DNA of 64,000 bases from NCBI GenBank assembly GCA_910584825.1, contig CAJUCI010000001.1, positions 1-64,000 of the forward strand, given 5' to 3'. Below are positions 51,874 to 62,565 of the stretch, one piece after another. A program made the position numbers and the translations under genes. The DNA is from an uncultured Duncaniella sp. (lineage in GTDB: Bacteria > Bacteroidota > Bacteroidia > Bacteroidales > Muribaculaceae). The stretch's first letter is position 1, and every line of letters starts with the position of its first letter. The notes under the pieces are model-generated. The model worked only from the letters and a program-made list of their open reading frames with translations, was not told the DNA's origin and made no database searches.

Positions 51874-53196
51874 ATGTCAAAGAATCGCTCACTGCAAGTG
51901 CGTCTCGCGGCACTCTCGTTTCTGGAGTTTGCCGTATGGGGTGCCTATCTCATATCACTTGGCAACTATCTCGGCTCAGTGGGCCTTGCCACACACATAG
52001 GATGGTTCTACGCCATCCAGGGAGTGGTGTCGCTCTTCATGCCCGCCATAGTCGGCATCATCGCCGACCGCTGGATTCCGGCCCAGCGTATGCTCAGCAT
52101 ATGCCACGTGCTGGCAGGACTCTTCATGGGCGCCGCCGCCCTCTATGCCCTCAACACCCCGGCCGTGGAGTTCGGGCCGCTCTTCACGCTCTACACCTTC
52201 TCGGTGGCATTCTTCATGCCCACCATAGGCCTCAACAATGCCGTGGCTTTCAACGCTCTGAGCCGCGCCGGGCTTGACACGATAACCTATTTCCCGCCCA
52301 TACGAGTGTTCGGAACGGTGGGCTTCATATGCTCGATGCTGTTTGTCAACTTCACACAGTTTCAGACCAATCCCTATCAGCTCGTGACCTCGGCTGTGCT
52401 GAGTTTCTGCCTCGCGGCCTATTCGCTCACTATGCCCAACTGCCCCACCGACAAGAGTTCGTCAGGCTCGCTGGCCGACTCGCTCGGCCTCCGCGCCTTC
52501 AGCCTCTTCAAGGTCAAGCGCATGGCCATCTTCTTCATCTTCAGCATGTGTCTGGGCGTGTCGCTGCAGATTACCAACAGCTACGGCAATATATTCATCA
52601 CCTCGTTCTCCGACATCGCCGCCTATGCCGACACCTGGGGCGCACGCAACGCCAATGCCCTCATCTCGCTCTCGCAGATGAGCGAGACCCTCTGCATCCT
52701 GCTCATACCCTTCTGCCTCAAGCGTTTCGGCATCAAGGGTGTGATGCTCATGTCGATGTTTGCATGGGTGCTACGCTTCGCCTTCTTCGGCCTCGGCGAC
52801 ACCGGCGGCGGGCTCTGGCTCCTCATCCTCTCGTGCATCGTCTACGGTGTGGCCTTTGACTTCTTCAATGTCTCGGGCGGACTGTATGTCGACAAGCAGA
52901 CCACCAAGGAACTCCGCTCGAGCGCGCAGGGCCTGTTCATGATTATGACCAACGGCATCGGTGCCACCGTGGGCACTCTCGCCGCCCAGGCCATAGTCAA
53001 CCATTTCGTGTTCTCGCAGACAACCCCCGAGGCGCAGCACGCCGGATGGACCACATCGTGGTACATCTTCGCCGCCTACTCCCTCGTCATCGCCATACTC
53101 TTCATCATCTTCTTCAAGGATACCCCTACCCCCTCCAACGAGGAGGAGCGACGTCTCATCAAGGAAATCGAGTCGTCACCCGTTGAGGGAGTCTAA
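51874..53196 (+). CDS. Nucleoside:H+ symporter, NupG-like MFS
   Basis: A 440-residue, twelve-segment permease. It opens with LAALSFLEFAVWGAYLISLGNYL, then IGWFYAIQGVVSLFMPAIVGIIADRWIPAQRM, which matches NupG/XapB nucleoside importers. A conserved second-half segment is VDKQTTKELRSSAQGLFMIMTNGIGA. It imports nucleosides in characterised relatives. The C-terminal cytoplasmic tail is acidic. It is part of the plus-strand run between the nuclease and rsmE genes, so nucleic acid breakdown products are a sensible substrate. Confidence 0.88.
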   Translation: MSKNRSLQVRLAALSFLEFAVWGAYLISLGNYLGSVGLATHIGWFYAIQGVVSLFMPAIVGIIADRWIPAQRMLSICHVLAGLFMGAAALYALNTPAVEFGPLFTLYTFSVAFFMPTIGLNNAVAFNALSRAGLDTITYFPPIRVFGTVGFICSMLFVNFTQFQTNPYQLVTSAVLSFCLAAYSLTMPNCPTDKSSSGSLADSLGLRAFSLFKVKRMAIFFIFSMCLGVSLQITNSYGNIFITSFSDIAAYADTWGARNANALISLSQMSETLCILLIPFCLKRFGIKGVMLMSMFAWVLRFAFFGLGDTGGGLWLLILSCIVYGVAFDFFNVSGGLYVDKQTTKELRSSAQGLFMIMTNGIGATVGTLAAQAIVNHFVFSQTTPEAQHAGWTTSWYIFAAYSLVIAILFIIFFKDTPTPSNEEERRLIKEIESSPVEGV

Positions 53197-53219
53197 AGTT
53201 TAAGGATTTCGTTATTACG

Positions 53220-53927
53220 ATGATACAGTTCTACGCCCCCGACATAGCCACGACGCTCACCCTCCCCGAGAGTGATTCGCGTCATGCCGTCAAGGTGCTA
53301 CGCATGACCGAGGGCGACACCCTCCAGACCATCGACGGACGCGGCAACCTCTACACCTGCCGCCTTGTCGACGCACATCCCAAGCGCGCCGGGCTGGAGA
53401 TTGTGGAGTGTCGCGAGGAGCCCCTGCCGTGGTCGCAGCAGCTCGTGGTGGCCGTAGCCCCCACCAAGCATATGGACCGCATGGAATGGCTCGTGGAGAA
53501 ACTCACCGAGATTGGGGTCAACCGCATCGTTCCCCTGCTCTGCGACCGCAGCGAGCGACGCGAGCTCAAGACCGAACGCCTCGAGAAGATAGCCGTCTCG
53601 GCCATGAAACAGTCGCTCAAGGCATGGCTCCCCGTCATCGACCCGCTCACCCCTCTGCGACAGGCCGCAGGGTTGATGGCCGGAGCGCAACGCTTCGTCG
53701 GCTATTGTGACGACTCGGTGGAGCGTCGCGACCTCTCGGGAGCCTACACCCCGCGCCGCGACACCGTTATATTCATCGGGCCTGAGGGGGATTTTTCCCC
53801 GGCCGAGATACAGCTGCTGCTCGGGTCGGGCGTCGTGCCTGTGACATTCGGCGACAACCGCCTGCGCACCGAGACAGCCGCCCTCTATGCCCTCACCGCC
53901 TGCCACGTACTCGACGCCCTGCCGTGA
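53220..53927 (+). CDS. rsmE: 16S rRNA m3U1498 methyltransferase
   Basis: SPOUT methyltransferase for U1498 of 16S rRNA, 235 residues. An N-terminal PUA-like domain (1-70, with SRHAVKVLRMTEGDTLQTIDG) precedes the knotted SAM domain. FIGPEGDFSPAEIQLLLGSG (about 180-199) and FGDNRLRTETAALYAL (about 204-219) are the knot motifs, with the Glu and Arg expected at the catalytic site. Confidence 0.95.
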   Translation: MIQFYAPDIATTLTLPESDSRHAVKVLRMTEGDTLQTIDGRGNLYTCRLVDAHPKRAGLEIVECREEPLPWSQQLVVAVAPTKHMDRMEWLVEKLTEIGVNRIVPLLCDRSERRELKTERLEKIAVSAMKQSLKAWLPVIDPLTPLRQAAGLMAGAQRFVGYCDDSVERRDLSGAYTPRRDTVIFIGPEGDFSPAEIQLLLGSGVVPVTFGDNRLRTETAALYALTACHVLDALP

Positions 53928-53990
53928 CCGAGTGCCACGGCCCTGCCACGTGACTAATTAAGACAATTCCAAAATTCAACATTAATATAA

Positions 53991-54803
53991 ATGGATTTCA
54001 AAGAGTATTCATCACAGCCACAGTTCTTCCTCCTCGCCGGCCCATGCGTCATCGAGGGCGAAGCGATGGCTATGGACATAGCCGAGCAGGTCATGAAGAC
54101 CACCACCGAGCTGGGCATACCCTACGTGTTCAAAGGCTCGTACCGCAAGGCCAACCGCTCGCGCATCGACTCCTTCACAGGCATAGGCGACGAGAAAGCC
54201 CTGCGCATTCTCGCCAAAGTGCGCGAGACCTTCGGCATACCCGTAGTGACCGACATCCACACCGCCGACGAGGCCGCTATGGCAGCCGAATATGTCGACG
54301 TGCTGCAGATACCCGCCTTCCTGTGCCGACAGACCGACCTCCTCGTGGCCGCCGCACGCACCGGCAAGGCCGTCAACATCAAGAAGGGTCAGTTCCTCTC
54401 GCCCGAGGCCATGCAGTTCGCGCTTCAGAAGGTGCGTGATGCCGGCAATGACAACGTGGCCCTCACCGAGCGCGGCGTGTCGTTCGGCTATCAGGACCTG
54501 CTCGTCGACTATCGCGGCATACCCGAGATGCAGAAGTTCGGCGCGCCCGTAATCCTCGACGTCACCCACTCGCTCCAGCAGCCCAACCAGTCGGCCGGAG
54601 TCACCGGCGGCCGTCCCGACCTCATCGAGACCATCGCCCGCGCCGGAGTGGCCGTAGGTGTCGACGGACTGTTCCTCGAGACCCACCGCGACCCGTCCGT
54701 GGCCAAGAGTGACGGAGCCAACATGCTCGCGCTCGACCGTCTCCCCTCGCTCCTGCGCCACCTCGCAGCTATCCGTAAGACCATCAACGAATTCCATTCA
54801 TAA
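53991..54803 (+). CDS. kdsA: 3-deoxy-8-phosphooctulonate synthase
   Basis: Condenses arabinose 5-phosphate and phosphoenolpyruvate to KDO 8-phosphate for lipopolysaccharide, 270 residues. LLAGPCVIEGEAMAMDIAEQ (about 13-32), FKGSYRKANRSR (about 47-58), VKKGQFLSP-type VNIKKGQFLSPEAM and FLETHRDPSVAKSDGANML (about 225-243) bind phosphate and metal or PEP. A cysteine is present in the GPCVIEG loop, and the metal-dependent or independent class is not settled by eye. It supplies the pathway that LptE and MsbA serve. Confidence 0.96.
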   Translation: MDFKEYSSQPQFFLLAGPCVIEGEAMAMDIAEQVMKTTTELGIPYVFKGSYRKANRSRIDSFTGIGDEKALRILAKVRETFGIPVVTDIHTADEAAMAAEYVDVLQIPAFLCRQTDLLVAAARTGKAVNIKKGQFLSPEAMQFALQKVRDAGNDNVALTERGVSFGYQDLLVDYRGIPEMQKFGAPVILDVTHSLQQPNQSAGVTGGRPDLIETIARAGVAVGVDGLFLETHRDPSVAKSDGANMLALDRLPSLLRHLAAIRKTINEFHS

Positions 54804-54815
54804 TCCACAAAAGCA

Positions 54816-56408
54816 ATGCGTTCCATCACATTAGGCATACTCCTCTGCATCGCCACGTTCTTCACCGCCGGTGCCCAGTCGAGCTATGACGACCCCATGT
54901 CACAGGCCCTGCTCAAGGCGTTTGACGAACTCCTCGACGAAGACCCGCGCGACCCCGAGACCCTCGTGCGCCGCGCCGGACTCTACTATGCCCACCATGA
55001 CTATGTCAAGGCCCTCGACGACATCAACACGGCCATGAAATACTATGAGCCGGGCGACGAGGAGGTGCGCTATCCCGCCTATCAGCTCCGCGCAAAGGTG
55101 TATCAGCGTCAGAAAAAGTATGACGACGCCCTCGCCGACCTCAACAGCGTCCTCTCGATGTCGCCGCAGGACTACGGCACCATCTATCAGCGCGCCGTGG
55201 TGCTCTATGAGCTTGGCCGCTATCAGGAGGCCAATGCCGACTACAACCTCATGCTCCGTCTTAATCCCCGCAGTCAGGACGCGCTGCTCGGCCTCGCAAG
55301 CGTGGCCGTCAAGCAGAATAACCTCGGCACAGCCAACGAGCTTGCCGACCGCGCCGTGGCCCTCTCGCCCAACCGCAGCGAGATTTACGTAGGCCGCGCA
55401 TCGGTGCGCCGTCTCATGGGCGACGACCAGGGAGCTGTCGACGACTACGTGACCGCCATCTCGGTAGACAATGCCAGCACCGCCCGCGCCCTGCAGAACC
55501 TCGTGGACATGTCGCGCTCCAACTATCCCACCGTCATGGCCGGACTCTCGTCGGCCATCAGCAAGGCTCCGCGCAACGGCATGTATTACTTCATCCGCGC
55601 CATGATAGCCCAGGGCCACTGCAACTATCTCGCCGCCATAGCCGACTACGACAAGATTATCAACGAGAACCTCGACTCATATCCCGGCCTCAACGGCGCG
55701 CTGGCCGAGTGCTACTACTACCTTGGCCGCTATGACCGCGCGCTCCTCAACGCCGACTATGCCATCAGCGCGACCGATGACAACGCATTCTACTACGTGC
55801 TCAAGTCGCGCATCAAGCGTGCCCTCGGCGACAGCGAGGCCGCCCTTGAGGCCGCTGAAAAGGCTCTCGAGAAGACCCCCGAGGACATCGACGCTCTCCA
55901 GGCCAAGGCCCTCGCCCAGGTTGACCTCGGACAGTATGCCGACGCATCCATAGCTCTCAGCGAGGCCGCTATGGTCAACCCCGAGAACCCCACGCTGCAG
56001 ATATTGCGCGGTTGGATACTCGGCGACTACCGCAAGCAGCAGACCAACGCCGAGCGCGCCTATGAGATGGTGCTTGACATGGACTATGACTTTGACAACG
56101 TGCAGTCGCTCCGCGGCTTCGCCCTCCTCGCCCTCGACCGCAAGGAGCAGGCCGACAAATGGATGGAGCGCGTACTCGACACCGCCGACGATTATGACGG
56201 CGCGGTCAACTATTACGCCGCATGCTACTACGCCCAGTCAGGCATGCCCGAGCGTGCCCTCCGCTGCATGGAGGCCTCACTGCAGAAAGGCTATGCCAAC
56301 TATCACAACTGGACCAAAGCCACCGAAGCCAACATCAACTGCGCACCCCTCCGCACCAATCCCCAATTCACCGCTCTACTCGAAAAATACTCACATCTCT
56401 TCAAATAA
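54816..56408 (+). CDS. Secreted TPR-repeat protein
   Basis: A 530-residue protein with a signal peptide (MRSITLGILLCIATFFTAG, cut near AQ at 21). The rest is a chain of about twelve tetratricopeptide repeats, for example KYDDALADLNSVLSMSPQDY, RYQEANADYNLMLRLNPRS and RYDRALLNADYAISATDDN. The last 40 residues (MPERALRCMEASLQKGYANYHNW...LRTNPQFTALLEKY) resemble the end of Sel1/TPR envelope proteins. It likely organises protein complexes in the periplasm. It starts 12 bases after kdsA. The partners are unknown. Confidence 0.85.
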   Translation: MRSITLGILLCIATFFTAGAQSSYDDPMSQALLKAFDELLDEDPRDPETLVRRAGLYYAHHDYVKALDDINTAMKYYEPGDEEVRYPAYQLRAKVYQRQKKYDDALADLNSVLSMSPQDYGTIYQRAVVLYELGRYQEANADYNLMLRLNPRSQDALLGLASVAVKQNNLGTANELADRAVALSPNRSEIYVGRASVRRLMGDDQGAVDDYVTAISVDNASTARALQNLVDMSRSNYPTVMAGLSSAISKAPRNGMYYFIRAMIAQGHCNYLAAIADYDKIINENLDSYPGLNGALAECYYYLGRYDRALLNADYAISATDDNAFYYVLKSRIKRALGDSEAALEAAEKALEKTPEDIDALQAKALAQVDLGQYADASIALSEAAMVNPENPTLQILRGWILGDYRKQQTNAERAYEMVLDMDYDFDNVQSLRGFALLALDRKEQADKWMERVLDTADDYDGAVNYYAACYYAQSGMPERALRCMEASLQKGYANYHNWTKATEANINCAPLRTNPQFTALLEKYSHLFK

Positions 56409-56428
56409 TAGATATAATTCAGAAGGGC

Positions 56429-56538
56429 ACATAAGGACATAAGAGACAAAAGCGACATAAGTTTTTTTATTTCTGAATACAAGCTGAGTATCAGATAGAT
56501 AAAAACTTATGTCGCTTTTGTCTCTTATGTCCTTATGT
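56429..56538. terminator. Module palindrome between convergent TPR and flippase genes
   Basis: Perfect 38-base arms (56429-56466 and 56501-56538) with a 34-base AT-rich loop. The arms are the ACATAAG, GACATAAGA, GACAAAAGC, GACATAAG modules ending in a T-run. It begins 20 bases after the TPR stop and ends 30 bases before the flippase stop, ideal for ending both transcripts. Confidence 0.85.
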
Positions 56539-56568
56539 ACCTTTCTTAGATATGGTATATATTGTATA

Positions 56569-58056
56569 TCAGCGACGTGGGATAAGGGAGCGGAGGGTGA
56601 CGTGTTCGATACGGAGCACCATCCAGATGTAGAGCAGCAGCAGAGGGGTGCGTATGACCATAGTGAGCCACGGGTGTGCCTCCATGCCTATTATCTCGCC
56701 TATCACCCACATTACCAGTCCTGACACGAAGTAGAACAGCAGCCTGGGGACGTTGTAGCCTATGGGATAGTGTATGCGTCCGGCCACGTAGCTTGCGGCC
56801 ATCATCACGCCATAGCACCCGAACGCGGCCCACGCACAGCCCATGTAGCCGTAGCGCGGCACGAGCAGCACGTTGAGCCCGACGGTGACGGCGAGTCCGA
56901 GCAGCGACAGCCACATGCCCCACATGGTCTTGTCGGTGAGCTTATACCACAGCGAGAGGTTAAAGAACACCCCGAAAAACAGCTCGGCGACCATCAGTAT
57001 CGGCACCACTTTCAGACCGCTGAAATATGAGGCCGCGATGAAGTGGCGCAGGATGTCCATATAATACATCACTGCGACAAAGATAATCATGCCGAATATC
57101 ACAAACCACCGCATGGCGTCGCGATAGCTCTGCAGTTTGTCGTCGCCCTGCTCCTTGGCGCGGGCGAAGATAAACGGCTCGTAGGCAAAACGGAATGCCT
57201 GGATGAACATCACCATGACGATGGCAATCTTATAGTTTGCGCTGTAGATACCGACTGCCGCAATGGCCTCGGCCTTGTCGGCATAGAGCATCGGCATGAG
57301 CAGTGTGCCGAGGGTCTGGTTCATGATGCCGGCCACGCCTAACACCAGCAGCGGGGCCGAGTAGGCAAGCATCTCGCGCCACAGCGCGGCATTGAACCGC
57401 CACTTGAATCCCCTTAGTTCGGGCAGGAGCAGGAGCATATTGAGGGCCGACGAAATGAGGTTGGCCAGGAATATGTAGCCTATGCCGAAATCGGGGTCGT
57501 AGAACCATGCTATCCACCCGGGGGCATACTCCCACAGCCAGGGGCATATGAGGATGAAGAAGAGGTTGAGGCCGATATTGGCGGCGATGTTCACGAGCCT
57601 GAGCGTGGCAAAGCGCATGGGCCTCTTGGCAAAGCGCAGATAGCTGAACGGCAGGGCTGTGAACGCGTCGATGGCCACAGTCAGCACCATCATGACTATA
57701 TAGGAATGATGGTCAGGGGCATGGAGCACGGCCGACACCGGGCCGATGAACGCCATCATGAGCACGACGAATGCCGTGGAGCTGACAGCAAGCGATATGA
57801 GGCCGGTCGAGTAGACCTCCATAGGGTCCTTGTAGCGGTCATGATTGGCAAAACGGAAAAAGCCCGTCTCCATGCCATAGGTGAGGATGATGAGTGCGAG
57901 GGCCACAGCCGAGTAGACGTATGACACCACGCCATACTCCTCGGCCGGGAACATCTGGGTGTACAACGGCACCAGACACCAGTTGAGAAATCGTCCTATA
58001 ATGCTGCTCAGACCGTAGATAGCGGTGTCTTTTGCGAGCGATTTTATTCCGGCCAT
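56569..58056 (-). CDS. Polysaccharide flippase (MATE/MOP superfamily)
   Basis: A 495-residue inner-membrane protein with 12-14 hydrophobic segments. [31 protein letters not shown] at the N terminus is the usual opening of Wzx/oligosaccharide flippases, which move lipid-linked sugars across the membrane. [26 protein letters not shown] and a basic C terminus follow. The gene overlaps ruvB by 13 bases. No glycosyltransferase cluster is nearby, so it probably serves a general surface glycan. The substrate is unknown. Confidence 0.88.
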   Translation of the reverse strand: MAGIKSLAKDTAIYGLSSIIGRFLNWCLVPLYTQMFPAEEYGVVSYVYSAVALALIILTYGMETGFFRFANHDRYKDPMEVYSTGLISLAVSSTAFVVLMMAFIGPVSAVLHAPDHHSYIVMMVLTVAIDAFTALPFSYLRFAKRPMRFATLRLVNIAANIGLNLFFILICPWLWEYAPGWIAWFYDPDFGIGYIFLANLISSALNMLLLLPELRGFKWRFNAALWREMLAYSAPLLVLGVAGIMNQTLGTLLMPMLYADKAEAIAAVGIYSANYKIAIVMVMFIQAFRFAYEPFIFARAKEQGDDKLQSYRDAMRWFVIFGMIIFVAVMYYMDILRHFIAASYFSGLKVVPILMVAELFFGVFFNLSLWYKLTDKTMWGMWLSLLGLAVTVGLNVLLVPRYGYMGCAWAAFGCYGVMMAASYVAGRIHYPIGYNVPRLLFYFVSGLVMWVIGEIIGMEAHPWLTMVIRTPLLLLYIWMVLRIEHVTLRSLIPRR

Positions 58057-59066
58057 AGACTGCCTTGATGTGTGGGTGGATTGATTTTGAGATGGGTGTA
58101 GGCGAGGGATGTGACCTCACGTCCGCGCGGGGTGCGGCGCAGAAATCCCTCCATGATGAGAAACGGCTCGTAGACCTCCTCGATGGTGTCCTGCTCCTCG
58201 CCGATGGCCGTGGCGATGGTCGAGAGTCCGACGGGTCCGCCGTCAAACTTGTTAATCATCGTCAGCAGCAGCTTGTGGTCCATCTCGTCAAGACCGTAGC
58301 GGTCAATGTTGAGGGCCTCGAGCGCGTAGCGGGCTATCTCGGGGTCGATGTCGCCCGAGCCCTTGACCTGGGCGAAGTCGCGCACGCGGCGCAGCAGGGC
58401 GTTGGCTATACGGGGGGTGCCGCGCGAGCGCATGGCTATCTCATGGGCCGCCTCGGCCGTGCAACGCACCCCCATGAGTGCCGCCGAGCGCGCAATGATG
58501 CGCTCCAGCACCTCGTGGCTGTAGTATTCGAGATGACAATTGATGCCGAACCGCGCACGCATGGGCGACGTCAGCATGCCCGAGCGCGTGGTGGCACCCA
58601 CGAGCGTGAAGGGCGACAGCGACAGCTGCACCGAGCGTGCGCCGGGGCCCTTGTCAATCATTATGTCGATGCGGAAATCCTCCATTGCCGAGTAGAGATA
58701 CTCCTCCACCACGCGGCTCAGGCGGTGAATCTCGTCGATGAACAGCACATCGTTCTCCTCGAGCGACGTGAGTATGCCCGCGAGGTCGCCCGGCTTGTCA
58801 AGCACAGGGCCTGAGGTGACCTTGAAGTTCACCCCTAACTCGTTGGCTATGATACCGGCGAGAGTGGTCTTCCCCAGTCCCGGAGGGCCGAACAGCAGCA
58901 GATGGTCCAGGGCCTCGCCGCGCATGCGGGCAGCCTGGACAAACACCTTGAGGTTCTCCACGATTTTCTCCTGACCGTTGAACGAGTCGAAATACGAGGG
59001 CCTCAACGCCCTCTCAAACTCCCGGTCAGGACTCTCGTTATTGCGTATATCGAAATCATTATCCAT
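58044..59066 (-). CDS. ruvB: Holliday junction helicase RuvB
   Basis: AAA+ motor for branch migration with RuvA, 340 residues. The ATG giving [18 protein letters not shown] is chosen; a GTG two codons earlier is also open. [16 protein letters not shown] holds Walker [10 protein letters not shown] Walker B, and [18 protein letters not shown] sensor 1 and the arginine finger. The C-terminal winged helix ([23 protein letters not shown]) binds DNA. A TATCTTTG -7 element at 59076-59083 lies about ten bases before the start, implying an almost leaderless message. Confidence 0.96.
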   Translation of the reverse strand: MDNDFDIRNNESPDREFERALRPSYFDSFNGQEKIVENLKVFVQAARMRGEALDHLLLFGPPGLGKTTLAGIIANELGVNFKVTSGPVLDKPGDLAGILTSLEENDVLFIDEIHRLSRVVEEYLYSAMEDFRIDIMIDKGPGARSVQLSLSPFTLVGATTRSGMLTSPMRARFGINCHLEYYSHEVLERIIARSAALMGVRCTAEAAHEIAMRSRGTPRIANALLRRVRDFAQVKGSGDIDPEIARYALEALNIDRYGLDEMDHKLLLTMINKFDGGPVGLSTIATAIGEEQDTIEEVYEPFLIMEGFLRRTPRGREVTSLAYTHLKINPPTHQGSLWPE

Positions 59067-59075
59067 TTTCACTCA

Positions 59076-59083
59076 CAAAGATA
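59076..59083 (-). promoter_or_regulatory. -7 element of ruvB
   Basis: The minus strand reads TATCTTTG, an exact TAnnTTTG match ending ten bases before the ATG. The nearest TTTG (59099-59096) is only 12 bases upstream, shorter than usual. It would give a very short or no leader. Confidence 0.45.
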
Positions 59084-59163
59084 ATGAATATTTCCCAAAC
59101 CGGGAGCGACTTGGCGGCTATGCCCAATCTTTTTGTAAAATAGCTTGCGGGCGACGGTCACGC

Positions 59164-60102
59164 TCAATCTTTTTTGTCAAAGAGCTTGCGGGCGGCGGCG
59201 ATGTCATCCTTGACCTGGGCCGCGAGCTTGGCCGTGCCGGCAAAATTCTTTTCGGGGCGGAGATACTTGACAAACTCCACCATAACCTCCTCATCATATA
59301 TATAGCCTACGAAATCGAGGATATGGGCCTCGATGGACAGTGCCTTTCCGCTGTCCTCACCGCCGCTGACCGTAGGGCGGTAGCCGACGTTGACCACGGC
59401 CGGGCGGCGCACACCGTCAGGCGTAGTGACATAAGCGGCATACACGCCGGTCTTGGGTATGAGCAACGGCCCGGCGGGAAGCTGGAGGTTGGCTGTGGGA
59501 AATCCGAGCGTGCGCCCCAGACGCTTGCCCCCTATCACCTTGCCACGCAGATGATAGTTGTAGCCGAGCAGACGGGCGGCATCGTCAGGACGTCCGTCCA
59601 TGAGGTGACGGCGTATGACCGACGAGCTGACCGGCGCACCCGGCCCGCGATACTCAGGGGCGGAAATCACCTCGACCCCCATCTCGCGACCGATGGCACG
59701 GTACTGCTCCATCCCCTCGAGATTGTCGTGGCCGAAATGGTTGTTGAATCCGAGCACAAGAGCCTCGATGGCAAAACGTTTCTTTAGTTCGCCGAGAAAC
59801 TCGCGCGCGCTCATGCGGCGCAACGAGTCGGTGAAACTCAGCACTATCACATCCTGCGCACCGGCCTCGCCGACGAGCCTCACGCGGTCATCGAGAGTGT
59901 TGAGCAGCGACGGTGCCACAAGCGGACGCACAAGCGACAGCGGATGGCGCGAGAATGTCACCACCGCAGGCACGAGTCCGCGGCTGCGGGCCTCGACGCC
60001 GAGATAGTCAATGAGGAAACGGTGTCCGGCATGCACGCCGTCATACATCCCTACGGCCGCTATCCTGCGGACCGACGTGTCTTGTTTAGTTATCAGATTC
60101 AT
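59164..60102 (-). CDS. ribF: Bifunctional riboflavin kinase/FAD synthetase
   Basis: Makes FMN and then FAD from riboflavin, 312 residues. The ATG giving MNLITKQDTSVRRIAAVGMYDGVHAGH is chosen; a TTG five codons earlier is less likely. Residues 14-170 form the nucleotidyltransferase domain (GMYDGVHAGHR, the HxGH site, and SSSVIRRHLMDG). Residues 185-312 are the riboflavin kinase barrel (GKRLGRTLGFPTANL). FMN made here could load RnfD and RnfG. It lies between the HAD and ruvB genes on the minus strand. Confidence 0.95.
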   Translation of the reverse strand: MNLITKQDTSVRRIAAVGMYDGVHAGHRFLIDYLGVEARSRGLVPAVVTFSRHPLSLVRPLVAPSLLNTLDDRVRLVGEAGAQDVIVLSFTDSLRRMSAREFLGELKKRFAIEALVLGFNNHFGHDNLEGMEQYRAIGREMGVEVISAPEYRGPGAPVSSSVIRRHLMDGRPDDAARLLGYNYHLRGKVIGGKRLGRTLGFPTANLQLPAGPLLIPKTGVYAAYVTTPDGVRRPAVVNVGYRPTVSGGEDSGKALSIEAHILDFVGYIYDEEVMVEFVKYLRPEKNFAGTAKLAAQVKDDIAAARKLFDKKD

Positions 60103-60170
60103 ACCAAATTTTAACAAATTTCATTGCCGGATGGTTGGATATGCCGGCTCAGGCTGCAACAATCTCGGGG

Positions 60171-60785
60171 TCAGAGCACGTCGCAGAGTATGTCGGTAAA
60201 CTCCTTGCCGGGAGCCACATGGGCAGCATTGAAGCCTACGGCGCGGGCGGCGTCGACATTGGCCTGCGAGTCGTCGAAGAAAAGTGTCTCCTCCGGCTCG
60301 ATGCCGCAAGTGGCGCATGCATAGTCAAATATAGCCTTGTCGGGCTTGTAGCACTTGGCCTCGTAGCTCGTGATGATGCCGTCGAAATAGTCGGTCATCT
60401 CCAGCCCCTCCTGGCGGAACTGGTCGGCAATAAAGCCGTTGACCATGATGGGGTTGGTGTTGGAGAGGAGATACACCTTATAGCGGCGGCGCAGTTCGCG
60501 CAGTGCCCTGAGGCGGCTCACGGGTATGCCGGTCAGAAAGCGGTTAAATGCATCGTCAATCTCCGCGTCAGTGACCGGGCGGTCAAAGAGCGGACGCAAC
60601 TGATTGTGGAACTCTTCGGCACCAATCTCGCCCTTCTCGAGAGCCAGGAACGGGCCTTTCTGGCCATACTCGCCGAGCAGCTCGCCCGCCTGTGAAAGTC
60701 CAAGCTCCTCAAAAGCCCTGACACTGCGTTCGCGGTCAAGATTCATTATCACACCTCCGAGGTCAAAGAGCAGATTCTTTATCAT
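60171..60785 (-). CDS. HAD family hydrolase (YihX-like)
   Basis: A 204-residue phosphatase-fold protein. Motif I is FDLGGVIMNLD with D8 as the nucleophile; the usual D+2 acid is Gly, as in the YihX/epoxide-hydrolase-like subgroup. Motif II is LLSNTNP (Ser/Thr), motif III uses the Lys in EAKCYKPDKAIF, and motif IV is ETLFFDDSQANVDAARAVG. A small helical cap lies at residues 15-90. YihX removes phosphate from glucose 1-phosphate, but substrates vary. The -7 TAACTTTG (60813-60806) is divergent from pyrG. Confidence 0.88.
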   Translation of the reverse strand: MIKNLLFDLGGVIMNLDRERSVRAFEELGLSQAGELLGEYGQKGPFLALEKGEIGAEEFHNQLRPLFDRPVTDAEIDDAFNRFLTGIPVSRLRALRELRRRYKVYLLSNTNPIMVNGFIADQFRQEGLEMTDYFDGIITSYEAKCYKPDKAIFDYACATCGIEPEETLFFDDSQANVDAARAVGFNAAHVAPGKEFTDILCDVL

Positions 60786-60803
60786 AGTCGTTATTTATTT
60801 TGA

Positions 60804-62537
<1,734 letters not shown>

Positions 62538-62565
62538 TCCCGCTTTATAACGACGAGAAAAATTT

